Shown: positions 46,162 to 54,703, numbered from the stretch's first letter. The stretch is 64,000 nt of DNA from a virus (IMGVR_UViG_3300021963_000057:1-64000), one strand, 5' to 3'. The notes: generated by a model not told the origin, from the sequence alone. Made by a program: numbers and translations.

Positions 46162-46595
46162 TGGAAACACTTGAACAAGTTTTAAAAATGTGGGAATCGG
46201 ATGCGGTTATAGACCAAACCGAGCCATCTAAAGAACTACTAAACATTCCCAAATATCATAGTAAGTATCTTGGCATTCTTACTAAACATAAAATTGCATC
46301 AAAGAAAGCACACTTTGATTATCTACGTATGCGTAAAGTAAAATGGGAATACTTTACTGGCAAAATGTCCGAAGAAGAATTGGAACAATACGGTTGGGAA
46401 CCATTCCAGTTTGCACTCAAATCGGATATCAATACTTACCTAGAAGCAGACAAAGACCTTATCAAGTTGCTTGAGAAGAAGGTCTACCACGAAGAAGTTA
46501 TTTCTGTAATCGAATCCGTGTTAGCAGAACTTAAACAAAGAACGTGGCAGTTAAGAGATTTTATTTCTTGGGAGAAATTCGTTGCCGGACAATAA
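46161..46595 (+). CDS. uvsY: Recombination mediator UvsY
   Basis: 144 residues, similar in size to T4 UvsY (137). LNIPKYHSKYLGILTKHKIA, KKAHFDYLRMRKVKWEYFTG, KMSEEELEQYGWEPFQF and LRDFISWEKFVAGQ are UvsY signatures. UvsY loads the UvsX recombinase onto gp32-coated single-stranded DNA. The start has no Shine-Dalgarno; instead it is overlapped by TTTGAATAGATA, a 12-base sequence that also occurs at the predicted transcript start (46096). Confidence 0.88.
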   Translation: METLEQVLKMWESDAVIDQTEPSKELLNIPKYHSKYLGILTKHKIASKKAHFDYLRMRKVKWEYFTGKMSEEELEQYGWEPFQFALKSDINTYLEADKDLIKLLEKKVYHEEVISVIESVLAELKQRTWQLRDFISWEKFVAGQ

Positions 46596-46752
46596 TATAC
46601 TATCAATTTCAATTGATACATTAAACCTTTTTTCTTTTATGGTTGGCATGTTTTTTGCTGCAACCATGTGGAGAACTAGGGCTTTATATTATGTCGTTTT
46701 TTATTTTGTGTGTTTGGCATTATATTACGGTTTGAGATATCATTATGGTTGA
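46582..46752 (+). CDS. Small membrane protein ORF between uvsY and uvsW (TTG start)
   Basis: 56 codons starting at TTG 46582 with GGGAGAA six bases upstream; it overlaps the end of uvsY by 14 bases and the start of uvsW by 8. An in-frame ATG at 46639 would give a 37-residue form. The protein has a hydrophobic central segment (LNLFSFMVGMFFAATMW) and a second one (ALYYVVFYFVCLALYYGLRY), suggesting two membrane passes. Without it the 149-base gap would be empty in a tightly packed region. Function unknown. Confidence 0.55.
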   Translation: MPDNNILSISIDTLNLFSFMVGMFFAATMWRTRALYYVVFYFVCLALYYGLRYHYG

Positions 46753-48232
46753 ACACATTACAATAACAAAAGTAAATGAGGTGTACGGCAAAGTGGTCTG
46801 TGAACGCCACGTTGCAAGGGAACTGTCAGAATACTTCACGTTCTTTGTACCTGGTTATCAGTTCGTTCCAGCCTATCGGAATCGCATTTGGGATGGTAAG
46901 ATTCGTCTATTCAATCTACAGACCAGTCAACTATATCTTGGATTGATTCCATATCTTACAGAGTTTTGTGATGAACGTGAGTATGCATACTCGCATGACC
47001 TGATTGAAGATGAATATTCTGTGTATCATGCACACAAGTTCTTTGATACTTTGAATCTACATTCAAATGGTAAACCAATCGGTGTCAGAGAACATCAACA
47101 AAATGCGTTTATTGAAGCAATACAGAAACGTAGAACCTTATTGTTGTCACCAACCGCATCAGGCAAATCACTTATCATATACTTGTTGTTTAGACAATTA
47201 TTGGATTATCAAGACCTGAAAGGTTTAATTATTGTACCGACAACATCATTGGTAGAACAGTTGTACACAGACTTCCAAGATTATTCAAGTGAAAATGGTT
47301 TTGATGTTGAAGATAATGTACACAGAATCTACCAAGGTAAAGATAAAGTAACTGATAAAAAACTTACAATATCCACTTGGCAATCATTGTACAAACTTCC
47401 ACCAGAGTATTTTCAACAGTTCGATTATGTGATTGGTGATGAGGCACACCTATTCAAGGCACAGTCTTTAACATCTATACTGACAGCCTGTGTTAATGCC
47501 AAATACCGAGTTGGTCTTACTGGAACTTTGGACGGAACCAAAACACACAAACTGGTATTAGAAGGTTTATTTGGCCCAACTAAAAAGGTTATCACCACCA
47601 AAGAGTTGATTGATAAGAAACAATTATCTCCATTTAATATCAAGTGTTTGGTGTTGAAACATTCTGATGAGATTTGTCAAGAAATGAAAGACAAGTCTTA
47701 TCCAGATGAATTGAAATTTTTAATTGAATCTGAAAATCGAAATCGTTTTATTCGTAACTTAGCCGTAAGTTTGAACAAGAACACGTTGGTGTTGTTTCAA
47801 ATGAAGAAGCATGGTAAGTTACTTTACGAAATGATTAAAGAAAAGGCAATTGGCCGAAATGTATTCTTTGTTGACGGTGACGTTGAAACGGATGTCAGAG
47901 AAGAAATACGCAGACTCATGGAGATATCCGAAAACGCCATCTTTGTGGCATCGTTTGGTACAACAAGTACCGGTATCAACATCAAAAACTTACACAATAT
48001 CATATTCACATCGCCGTCAAAATCGAGAGTTAGAAATTTACAATCTATTGGCCGTGGATTAAGGCAATCTGATAACAAAGAGATTGCAACACTTTATGAT
48101 ATTGCAGACGACTTAAGAATCAAAAAACACACAAACTTTACTTTACAACACTTCGTTGAAAGAGTGAAGATATATAATGAAGAACAGTTCTCTTTTAAGA
48201 TTTACAATATAGGACTAAAAAATGGCAGTTAA
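46745..48232 (+). CDS. uvsW: DNA/RNA helicase UvsW
   Basis: 495 residues, about the size of T4 UvsW (503). Superfamily 2 motifs: Q-like GVREHQQNAFIEAI (113-126), Walker A SPTASGKS (135-142), Ia IVPTTSLVEQL, DEAH box GDEAHLF (231-237), motif III GLTGTLDG, IV/V TTSTGINIKNLHNIIF and VI SIGRGLRQSDNKE. The N-terminal ~100 residues match the UvsW substrate-binding domain (FFVPGYQFVPAYRNRIWDGK, IRLF). It unwinds R-loops and drives branch migration, helping the switch from origin- to recombination-dependent replication. Confidence 0.94.
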   Translation: MVEHITITKVNEVYGKVVCERHVARELSEYFTFFVPGYQFVPAYRNRIWDGKIRLFNLQTSQLYLGLIPYLTEFCDEREYAYSHDLIEDEYSVYHAHKFFDTLNLHSNGKPIGVREHQQNAFIEAIQKRRTLLLSPTASGKSLIIYLLFRQLLDYQDLKGLIIVPTTSLVEQLYTDFQDYSSENGFDVEDNVHRIYQGKDKVTDKKLTISTWQSLYKLPPEYFQQFDYVIGDEAHLFKAQSLTSILTACVNAKYRVGLTGTLDGTKTHKLVLEGLFGPTKKVITTKELIDKKQLSPFNIKCLVLKHSDEICQEMKDKSYPDELKFLIESENRNRFIRNLAVSLNKNTLVLFQMKKHGKLLYEMIKEKAIGRNVFFVDGDVETDVREEIRRLMEISENAIFVASFGTTSTGINIKNLHNIIFTSPSKSRVRNLQSIGRGLRQSDNKEIATLYDIADDLRIKKHTNFTLQHFVERVKIYNEEQFSFKIYNIGLKNGS

Positions 48233-48572
48233 AATTTTACGTTTAAAAGATGGTCTGGATATAATCTGTGACTGCATTTTTGAAAAAGATAACAAAGTGG
48301 TGATTGACAATCCCATGTTGTTTGAACTCAGAGGCATGAATCTGGTATTGCAATACTGGTTACCAATGGCCGTAATGAAAGGTGAATCTGTTGAGATGAG
48401 AATGGATAACATTCTCTGCACGATGGATCCAACCGATGATTTTGAAGAATACTATTCAATGTCTGTTATTAGATTGAAAGACTCTGAGAGAAAAGAAAGA
48501 GAAGTGGATCTCAACGATGAGATACTAGCAGCTTTCGAAGAAAAGGAAATTGGTAAATCCTTAATACATTAA
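48222..48572 (+). CDS. Conserved-type phage protein, possible Sm-like fold
   Basis: 116 residues overlapping the end of uvsW by 11 bases. The first half (VKILRLKDGLDIICDCIFEK, KVVIDNPMLFELR) has the strand pattern of small Sm-like barrels. The second half includes LQYWLPMAVMKGESVEMRMD, and the C terminus is charged and helical. I recall homologous uncharacterised proteins in T4-like cyanophages near uvsW and gp55. The Sm-like idea is an inference from strand spacing only. No catalytic residues are apparent. Confidence 0.6.
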   Translation: MAVKILRLKDGLDIICDCIFEKDNKVVIDNPMLFELRGMNLVLQYWLPMAVMKGESVEMRMDNILCTMDPTDDFEEYYSMSVIRLKDSERKEREVDLNDEILAAFEEKEIGKSLIH

Positions 48573-48589
48573 TATCATAGGGGGACACC

Positions 48590-48652
48590 GTGGACTATAT
48601 CACATGTCAAGCCCTTTGTCAACAACTTTTTATGGTACATTTGAATGAGTAA
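48590..48652 (+). CDS. 20-codon leader ORF overlapping the gp55 start
   Basis: GTG start at 48590 with a strong AGGGGG site eight bases upstream; the stop TAA at 48650-48652 lies inside gp55, whose ATG is at 48645. gp55 itself has no Shine-Dalgarno (ACATTTGA before ATG). Ribosomes finishing this ORF would terminate on the gp55 start, so it may serve translational coupling. The peptide (VDYITCQALCQQLFMVHLNE) has no recognised function. Confidence 0.5.
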   Translation: MDYITCQALCQQLFMVHLNE

Positions 48653-49190
48653 ACAGAAACATTATATAAACAATGCAGACTTCCTAAAGGCACTTGTCGA
48701 TTACAAGACCAGATGCGTAGAGGCCGAACAGGCTGGCAAACCAAAACCAAACATTCCCAATTACATTGGTGAATGCTTTATGAAAATTGCCGAAGGTCTA
48801 TCACACAAACCAAACTTCATCAACTACACTTACCGTGACGAAATGATTTCCGATGGTATTGAAAACTGCTTGATGTACTTTGAGAACTTTGACCCGTCTA
48901 AGTCTAACAATCCATTTGCCTATTTTACACAAGTTATCTACTTTGCATTCCTACGTAGAATACAAAAAGAAAAGAAACAACTATACGTCAAGTACAAGGC
49001 CACAGAGATGTATGGTATTCTGGATGAATTTGAAATGTTAGAATCGGAAGATGGTAGTACCAAACAATTCGAACTATATGAAAATATTGCAGAGTTCATT
49101 GAAACATATGAAGATGCCAGAAAAACTAAGAAGGCTGGCAAAGACGCTGCAAAGAAACCAAAAGGGCTTGAAAAATTTATTGAGGAGTGA
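48645..49190 (+). CDS. 55: Late-transcription sigma factor, T4 gp55-like
   Basis: 181 residues (T4: 185). NADFLKALVDYKTRC, MKIAEGLSHKPNFINYTYRD, EMISDGIENCLMYFENFDPS and NPFAYFTQVIYFAFLRRIQK follow T4 gp55 closely, a minimal sigma-70 region 2 protein. With the clamp gp45 and a co-activator it directs host RNA polymerase to TATAAATA late promoters, which are found ahead of structural genes here. The C terminus is basic (KAGKDAAKKPKGLEKF). It lacks its own SD; see the leader ORF at 48590. Confidence 0.92.
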   Translation: MSKQKHYINNADFLKALVDYKTRCVEAEQAGKPKPNIPNYIGECFMKIAEGLSHKPNFINYTYRDEMISDGIENCLMYFENFDPSKSNNPFAYFTQVIYFAFLRRIQKEKKQLYVKYKATEMYGILDEFEMLESEDGSTKQFELYENIAEFIETYEDARKTKKAGKDAAKKPKGLEKFIEE

Positions 49191-49194
49191 TATA

Positions 49195-49635
49195 ATGAAA
49201 GTTGGATTTACTTGTTCCACTTTTGATTTGTTTCATGCTGGGCATATTATAATGCTCAAGGAAGCCAAACAACAGTGTGATTATCTTATAGTTGGATTAC
49301 AAACTGACCCCACTATTGATAGACCAAAAGAAAAGAACAGACCGGTTCAAAGCATTTTTGAAAGGTATGTACAACTACAGGCCTGCAAATATGTGGATGA
49401 AATTGTGGTTTATGCCACGGAAAAAGACCTGTTGGATATATTGCTTTCTTTTCCAATTAATGTTAGAATCTTAGGTGATGAGTATGAAAGCAAAACCTTT
49501 ACTGGTAGACAAGAGTGTATGAATAAAGGTATAAAATTTTACTTTAATAAACGTGAACACACCTTCTCAACAACAGAGTTGAGGCAAAGAGTTGTGGATG
49601 CGGAAGCAGAAAAGTTGATGAAAAATATAGTATGA
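49195..49635 (+). CDS. Cytidylyltransferase-like nucleotidyltransferase
   Basis: 146 residues from the ATG at 49195, preceded by GAGGAG. An upstream in-frame ATG at 49051 lies inside gp55 and is not credible. It has the HxGH motif of the nucleotidyltransferase fold (FTCSTFDLFHAGHIIMLKEA; HAGH at ~14-17) and the STTELRQR motif, the usual ISSTxxR position. It resembles glycerol-3-phosphate cytidylyltransferases (TagD). It would activate an alcohol phosphate as a CDP derivative, perhaps for lipid or glycan precursors. Known in T4-like marine phages; substrate unknown. Overlaps gp47 by four bases. Confidence 0.82.
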   Translation: MKVGFTCSTFDLFHAGHIIMLKEAKQQCDYLIVGLQTDPTIDRPKEKNRPVQSIFERYVQLQACKYVDEIVVYATEKDLLDILLSFPINVRILGDEYESKTFTGRQECMNKGIKFYFNKREHTFSTTELRQRVVDAEAEKLMKNIV

Positions 49636-50699
49636 AAGTTGCGATAATTACCGACCAACATTTTGGTGCCAGAAACGATTCAACATTGTTTTTGGATTTC
49701 TTTGAGAAGTTTTATAAAGAGACTTTCTTTCCGGCCTTGGTAAAAGAAAAAATTGATACCGTACTTATTCTTGGTGATACGTTTGACCGTAGAAAGTATG
49801 TTAACTTCTTCTCATTGAAACGTGCCAAACAAATGTTCTTTGACCCGTTGTTTGACTTGGGCATTCAAGTGCATATGTTGGCCGGTAACCACGACACATA
49901 CTTTAAAAATACCAACGATGTTAATTCTGCCGACTTGTTGTTAGGTGAATACGGTATTACACTAAATGTTATTGACCATCCAACCGAAATATATGTTGGA
50001 CCACATAAGATTTGTATGATGCCTTGGATTTGTCCCGAGAATTATGAAGATTCTTTAGAGACATTGAAAGAGACCGATGCAAAGTTTTGTATGGGTCATT
50101 TTGAAATTGCAGGCTTTGCCATGTATCGTGGTATGCCATCTGAAGGAGGGTTAGACCGTGGTATTTTTAGGAAGTTTAGTCACACTTTTAGTGGTCATTA
50201 CCATCACAAATCTTCTAGTGATGATATCTACTATTTGGGCAATCCATACGAACTTACTTGGCAGGATTATAATGACCCTCGGGGTTTTCATTTGTTTGAC
50301 TTGGATACTCACCAACTTGAATTCATAGAAAATCCAAATAAAATGTTCCATCGTATTATTTACGATGACAAAGAACAATCTATCAAAGAGATTGACGGTA
50401 AAGATTTAAAACCATACACAAACACATATGTTAAAGTGGTTGTAATTAATAAAAACAACCCGTATTTGTTTGACAAATTCATGAATAACCTGTATAATGT
50501 AAACCCTGCTGATATTACTATTGCAGAAGATTTTACAGAATTAGAAGATGGTGATGAAGCGATTGATGAAGCCGAAGACACACTCACCATATTAAACAAG
50601 TATGTTGATGGTATTACGGAAGAAAGTATTGACAACGACAAGTTGAAAACATTATTGAAAGAACTCTACGTAGAGGCATTGAATACTGAACAAGCATGA
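49632..50699 (+). CDS. 47: Recombination nuclease subunit, T4 gp47 (Mre11/SbcD-like)
   Basis: 355 residues (T4: 339). Metallophosphoesterase motifs in order: ITDQHFG (Asp8, His10), LILGDTFDRRK (~45-55), MLAGNHDTYF (~88-97), GHFEIAGF and FSGHYHHKSS. With gp46 it forms the Mre11-Rad50-type complex that resects DNA ends for recombination-dependent replication. Overlaps the previous gene by four bases and gp46 by four bases (ATGA), so the complex is co-translated. Confidence 0.94.
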   Translation: MKVAIITDQHFGARNDSTLFLDFFEKFYKETFFPALVKEKIDTVLILGDTFDRRKYVNFFSLKRAKQMFFDPLFDLGIQVHMLAGNHDTYFKNTNDVNSADLLLGEYGITLNVIDHPTEIYVGPHKICMMPWICPENYEDSLETLKETDAKFCMGHFEIAGFAMYRGMPSEGGLDRGIFRKFSHTFSGHYHHKSSSDDIYYLGNPYELTWQDYNDPRGFHLFDLDTHQLEFIENPNKMFHRIIYDDKEQSIKEIDGKDLKPYTNTYVKVVVINKNNPYLFDKFMNNLYNVNPADITIAEDFTELEDGDEAIDEAEDTLTILNKYVDGITEESIDNDKLKTLLKELYVEALNTEQA

Positions 50700-52414
50700 T
50701 TTTATTCCAAAAGATTAAGTGGAAGAATTTTCTATCCACTGGAGCACACTTTACTGAAATTGATTTTACCAAGTCCAATAACACATTGATTATTGGTCAC
50801 AATGGCGCAGGCAAGTCCACAATTTTGGATGCATTATGTTTTGGATTGTTTGGTAAACCTTTTCGTAAGATTAACAAGCCACAATTACTCAACTCTGTCA
50901 ACGGCAAAGAAGCCGTTGTAGAAGTTCATTTCAATATTGGACAAAAAAGATACAAAGTAATTCGTGGTATTAAACCAAATGTATTTGAAATTTATCTGAA
51001 TGATGTATTGCTGAACCAAGATGCAGCTGCAAAAGACTATCAAGAGATACTAGAGAATAATATTCTCAAACTAAATTACAAGTCCTTTACGCAGGTTGTC
51101 ATTCTTGGTTCAGCATCATTTGTTCCGTTCATGCAGTTATCGGCATCTGACCGTAGAGCAATCATTGAAGACCTACTAGACATTCAAATTTTTTCCTCAA
51201 TGAACAATGTTATCAAGGAGAAGAACTCGGCCATCAAAGAAGAATTGAATAAAACCAAGTATGCAATTTCTCTTACCGAAGAAAAGATAACTCTACAAAA
51301 ACAAAACATCGAAGAACATAAAAAGAACCATGATGCAGAAATTAAACGCAAACAGGAAGAAATAGAAAAATCAAAAACTCAAATGAGTACATTGCAAAGT
51401 GATATTCAGTTGATTAATAAACATATTGCGGTATTACAGAATAGGGTTGGTGATAAGAAAGAGAAGCTGGATAAAAAATCCAAGAGTCTATTTCAAATCA
51501 AAGGTAAAGTGCAAACTAATATTGACCGAAACCAAAAGGAGATTGACTTCTATGAAAACAACCACGATTGTCCAACTTGCAAACAGTCTATCACACCTGA
51601 GTGGAAAGATTCTCAAGTACAAGAAAAGTCAGAGAAAATCACTACACAAAAAACTGGATTGGTTGAGATTGAACAGGAACTAACCAAAGTAACTGCCGAA
51701 ATCAAATTAATAACAGATATACTTTCGCATATCAGTGAACATAATGGTGAAGTTATTAAACATACTTCTACCATATCAGCAATAAACAACTACATCACCA
51801 AGTTGAATACTGAGATTGATGAGTTGACTAAGAAACAAACCAACACAGAAGGTAGTGACCAAAAGTTAACTGAATTGAATACTGCACTGGAAGAACACCG
51901 TAAAGCTTATGAAGTGAGTTTGACCGAAAAACATTACCATGAATTTGCAGGTACTTTGTTGAAAGATGGCGGCATTAAGACACGTATCATTAAACAATAT
52001 TTGCCAATTATGAATAAGTTGATTAACAAGTACCTGAAAGCCATGGACTTCTTTGTCAACTTTAACATCAACGAAAACTTTGAAGAAACAATTAAGAGTA
52101 GACACCGTGATGACTTCTCTTATGCCAATTTTTCGGAAGGTGAAAAAATGCGTATTGATTTGGCACTATTGTTTACTTGGCGACAGATTGCCAAACTAAA
52201 GAATAGTACGAATACAAATTTGTTGATACTTGATGAAGTGTTTGATTCTAGCCTTGATACCGTAGGTACTGAAGAATTTCTGAAGTTGATACAAGAAATG
52301 GGTGCAGATACGAACGTGTTTGTTATCTCACATAAAGGCGACCAACTGTTCGATAAGTTCCGTTCGGTTATTAAATTTGAAAAGAAAAATAATTTTTCAA
52401 GGATTGCAAAATGA
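50696..52414 (+). CDS. 46: Recombination nuclease subunit, T4 gp46 (Rad50/SbcC-like)
   Basis: 572 residues (T4: 560). Walker A IIGHNGAGKST (32-42), Q-loop region TQVVILGSASFVPFMQL, two coiled-coil arms (residues ~165-270 and ~305-400) meeting at a zinc hook CPTC (~292-295), ABC signature FSEGEKMRIDLALLF (~478) and Walker B LLILDEVFDSSLD (~509-521). ATPase partner of gp47 in end resection. Four-base overlaps at both ends. Confidence 0.95.
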   Translation: MILFQKIKWKNFLSTGAHFTEIDFTKSNNTLIIGHNGAGKSTILDALCFGLFGKPFRKINKPQLLNSVNGKEAVVEVHFNIGQKRYKVIRGIKPNVFEIYLNDVLLNQDAAAKDYQEILENNILKLNYKSFTQVVILGSASFVPFMQLSASDRRAIIEDLLDIQIFSSMNNVIKEKNSAIKEELNKTKYAISLTEEKITLQKQNIEEHKKNHDAEIKRKQEEIEKSKTQMSTLQSDIQLINKHIAVLQNRVGDKKEKLDKKSKSLFQIKGKVQTNIDRNQKEIDFYENNHDCPTCKQSITPEWKDSQVQEKSEKITTQKTGLVEIEQELTKVTAEIKLITDILSHISEHNGEVIKHTSTISAINNYITKLNTEIDELTKKQTNTEGSDQKLTELNTALEEHRKAYEVSLTEKHYHEFAGTLLKDGGIKTRIIKQYLPIMNKLINKYLKAMDFFVNFNINENFEETIKSRHRDDFSYANFSEGEKMRIDLALLFTWRQIAKLKNSTNTNLLILDEVFDSSLDTVGTEEFLKLIQEMGADTNVFVISHKGDQLFDKFRSVIKFEKKNNFSRIAK

Positions 52415-53004
52415 ATACAGAAGATATTGTCTTATATAACACAGAAGAAACGATTAAGGTTGCACCGACAGCCGAAAAGGTTGAAACGTTTGACTTGGTA
52501 CCGCCAGACCATCCAGCACTTTACAAAGTCCTACCAGAGTTTGATTTTGAAAATGCACCAATCAATCCAAATAGTTTTGCATCTACATTGGTGGAGACTT
52601 GTAGAAAACATCATGGTATTGGTCTATCTGCAAATCAATGTGGTTTTGAATACCGTGTTTTTGTTATGGGTGCCGGTGAAGAATATGTGGCATATTTCAA
52701 TCCAAAAATCATTTCATCAAGTGGCGAAAAACACATGGAAGAAGGATGCCTTTCATTTCCTTTCTTAAATCTCCACATTACCAGACCAGAAACTGTAGAG
52801 GTTGAATACCAGGATTTCACAGGTGAGAAACGTACCAAAACTTTTAATGGCATATCTGCAAGATGTTTTCTTCATGAGCTTGACCACATGAACGGGATAG
52901 TGTATACTAGTCGTGTAAAACCACTTGCGTTACAATTTGGTTTGAAAAAGTTGGATAAAATTAGACGCAAGTACTTTAACCCTAAGAAAACCAAAAGAAC
53001 TTAA
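52411..53004 (+). CDS. def: Peptide deformylase
   Basis: 197 residues. All three deformylase motifs are intact: GIGLSANQ (69-76), EGCLS (111-115) and HELDH (155-159), whose Cys and two His bind the catalytic metal. It removes the N-formyl group from new proteins. Phage deformylases are well known in marine T4-like phages. An N-terminal extension of ~25 residues and a basic C terminus (LKKLDKIRRKYFNPKKTKRT) flank the core. Start overlaps gp46, stop overlaps the next ATG. Confidence 0.93.
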   Translation: MNTEDIVLYNTEETIKVAPTAEKVETFDLVPPDHPALYKVLPEFDFENAPINPNSFASTLVETCRKHHGIGLSANQCGFEYRVFVMGAGEEYVAYFNPKIISSSGEKHMEEGCLSFPFLNLHITRPETVEVEYQDFTGEKRTKTFNGISARCFLHELDHMNGIVYTSRVKPLALQFGLKKLDKIRRKYFNPKKTKRT

Positions 53005-54269
53005 TGGCCACACCTATAGATTATGTTGATGCTCAGTGGGAAAAATGGCAGGTACTAAATGATCCTGAACGTTTCGAACACATTGACACTGAGCAATTGA
53101 AAGAGATATTGATTAAGGACCTTACGTATGCCTCACAAATGGATGTACGTGAGTATACCTTATATCAAAAGTGGTTAGAGGTGCATGAGAAATATCCAAC
53201 CAGAACAATCAGTACACTCTTTGATGAAGAAGTGCAATTGGTAGATGTTACACAAAAGAAACTGGTTGAGAAAGTCAAAAAAAACTTTTGGATGCCAGAA
53301 GGTCCAGATGACTATGAAAAATTAAAGCCAAGATTAGTCTTATCTAACGGACCTTTGGCAGAAACATGGAATACAGTACGTACATTTTCTTCTACGATGA
53401 AGAATAACTCCAACATTGGCCGCAATCTTTATTACACTGTGGTTGATGAAAACACCGACAAGTATCTTGGTGTTATCTGTATATCATCTGACTTCTTGGA
53501 CTTGACTCCAAGAGATACCGCAATTGGTTGGCCACGTGATGTTAAGACACAACAAGGCATGATTAATCATACAGCAATTGGTTCTACAATCGTTCCACTA
53601 CAACCACTTGGTTTCAATTATATGGGTGGTAAATTGTTGGCATTGTTGTGTCTTGCTGATACCGTACAGAATGATTGGAAAAGACAATATGGAGACGTTC
53701 TTGTTGGAGTTACAACTACTTCCCTTTATGGCAACACTAAGTCCAATGGTCTATCTCAGTATGATGGTCTTGAACATTGGAACAAAATGGGTTTCTCTAG
53801 TGGTTCGGTTGCTTTTGAACCGTCCAGAAAAACCAGAGCAATGATTTATGATTGGGTAAAAGAGAATCACACACGTAAATATTTTGAGTGGTGGGAAGCC
53901 AAGAATCAAAAAGGTTTGCCACTTAAACGTGACCACAAAAATCGTACATTAAATTTTGCGTATGGTAAGTTGGGTATTCCAAAAGAACTTATCCGTACAG
54001 AGCATCAGAGAGGCATCTATTTCTCACCTCTCTATAACAACACCAATGAATATCTTAGGAAAGAAATTGGTGATGAACAACTGGTCAAATCATTTGATAC
54101 CAGTGAAGAAACCTTGACGCAAATTTGGAAAACCAAATATGCCAAAGGTCGTATATCAATGTTGAAGAAAAAGAATAATGTATCTTATGAATCATTATTT
54201 TATGATGACTTGATATACCTGTCTTGGGAAGAAACCAAGGCTAAGTATCTACCACAAGTTGGCAGATAA
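53004..54269 (+). CDS. DruA/DUF4338-like protein (tentative)
   Basis: 421 residues. The central region has the order typical of what I recall of DUF4338 (DruA of Druantia systems): LGVICISSDFLDLTPRDTAI plus GW, a run ending TIVPLQPLGFNYMGGKLLAL, then DWKRQYGDVLVGVTTTSLYG and LEHWNKMGFSSGS, paralleling 'RDxxIGW ... LAS ... DWxxxYG xPxLxxT ... W xxLGxTxG'. The N-terminal ~100 residues are helical. I also recall such proteins in aquatic T4-like phages. DruA's activity is not securely known. It could be a nucleic-acid enzyme or counter-defence factor. Starts on the deformylase stop. Confidence 0.5.
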   Translation: MATPIDYVDAQWEKWQVLNDPERFEHIDTEQLKEILIKDLTYASQMDVREYTLYQKWLEVHEKYPTRTISTLFDEEVQLVDVTQKKLVEKVKKNFWMPEGPDDYEKLKPRLVLSNGPLAETWNTVRTFSSTMKNNSNIGRNLYYTVVDENTDKYLGVICISSDFLDLTPRDTAIGWPRDVKTQQGMINHTAIGSTIVPLQPLGFNYMGGKLLALLCLADTVQNDWKRQYGDVLVGVTTTSLYGNTKSNGLSQYDGLEHWNKMGFSSGSVAFEPSRKTRAMIYDWVKENHTRKYFEWWEAKNQKGLPLKRDHKNRTLNFAYGKLGIPKELIRTEHQRGIYFSPLYNNTNEYLRKEIGDEQLVKSFDTSEETLTQIWKTKYAKGRISMLKKKNNVSYESLFYDDLIYLSWEETKAKYLPQVGR

Positions 54270-54290
54270 AAAAGTATACCGCCAATATAC

Positions 54291-54319
54291 TTGACACACA
54301 CACTAAGTAATAGTATAAT
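54291..54319 (+). promoter_or_regulatory. Consensus sigma-70-type early promoter
   Basis: TTGACA 54291-54296, 17-base spacer, TATAAT 54314-54319. The predicted start near 54326 coincides with a small hairpin CTTGC-GAAAT-GCAAG (54327-54341) followed by a T-rich run, at the 5' end of the transcript. Confidence 0.88.
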
Positions 54320-54376
54320 GTGAATACTTGCGAAATGCAAGACTTTTGTTTTTAACTTTGTCATTAGGAGATTATT

Positions 54377-54649
54377 ATGACTACCAAAATTTCTGCGAAA
54401 GAAAAAATCCTCAATTATTTGAGCAAGACTGAGGGTTACAACACCCTTTCCACAGCACAAGCACGTGCTCGTTTCGGAATCCAAAATGTTTCCGCACGTA
54501 TTGATGAGTTGCGCCAAGAAGGCCACTGCATCTACACCAACACCAAAACACGTGGTGATGGTTCTAAGGTATCTGTATACCGTTTGGGTACACCAACTAA
54601 AGCAATGGTTCGTACCGCACTTAAAGCTGGTTACAGCTTCAGCGCTTAA
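54377..54649 (+). CDS. Helix-turn-helix DNA-binding protein
   Basis: 90 residues, strong TTAGGAG site, driven by the consensus promoter at 54291 and closed by a terminator: a single-gene unit. The sequence (KEKILNYLSKTEGYNTLSTA, QARARFGIQNVSARIDELRQ, EGHCIYTNTK) reads as a winged helix-turn-helix with recognition helix NVSARIDELR, ending GTPTKAMVRTALKAGY. Similar small HTH proteins are common in T4-like cyanophages. Preferred, GC-richer codons and strong signals suggest high expression. A regulator or nucleoid-like protein is likely; the target is unknown. Confidence 0.75.
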   Translation: MTTKISAKEKILNYLSKTEGYNTLSTAQARARFGIQNVSARIDELRQEGHCIYTNTKTRGDGSKVSVYRLGTPTKAMVRTALKAGYSFSA

Positions 54650-54660
54650 TTATTAAGCTA

Positions 54661-54689
54661 ATAGGGATCCATGCCGGATCCCTATTTTT
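54661..54689 (+). terminator. Intrinsic terminator after HTH gene
   Basis: Perfect ten-pair stem ATAGGGATCC / GGATCCCTAT, loop ATGCC, then five T residues. It lies before the real start of the glycosyltransferase gene. Confidence 0.93.
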
Positions 54690-54703
54690 GTTTTGGAGAG
54701 AAA

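Noticed and set aside
48616-48636. TTGTCA-type -35 upstream of gp55
   Set aside because: No -10 hexamer at acceptable spacing.
49051-49194. Longer N terminus for the cytidylyltransferase
   Set aside because: It would overlap gp55 by 140 bases in another frame; the nucleotidyltransferase fold begins right at the ATG at 49195 behind GAGGAG.
54671-54703. Earlier ATG for the glycosyltransferase gene
   Set aside because: It lies in the loop of the HTH-gene terminator; the ATG at 54704 has a good ribosome site and leads directly into the family start.
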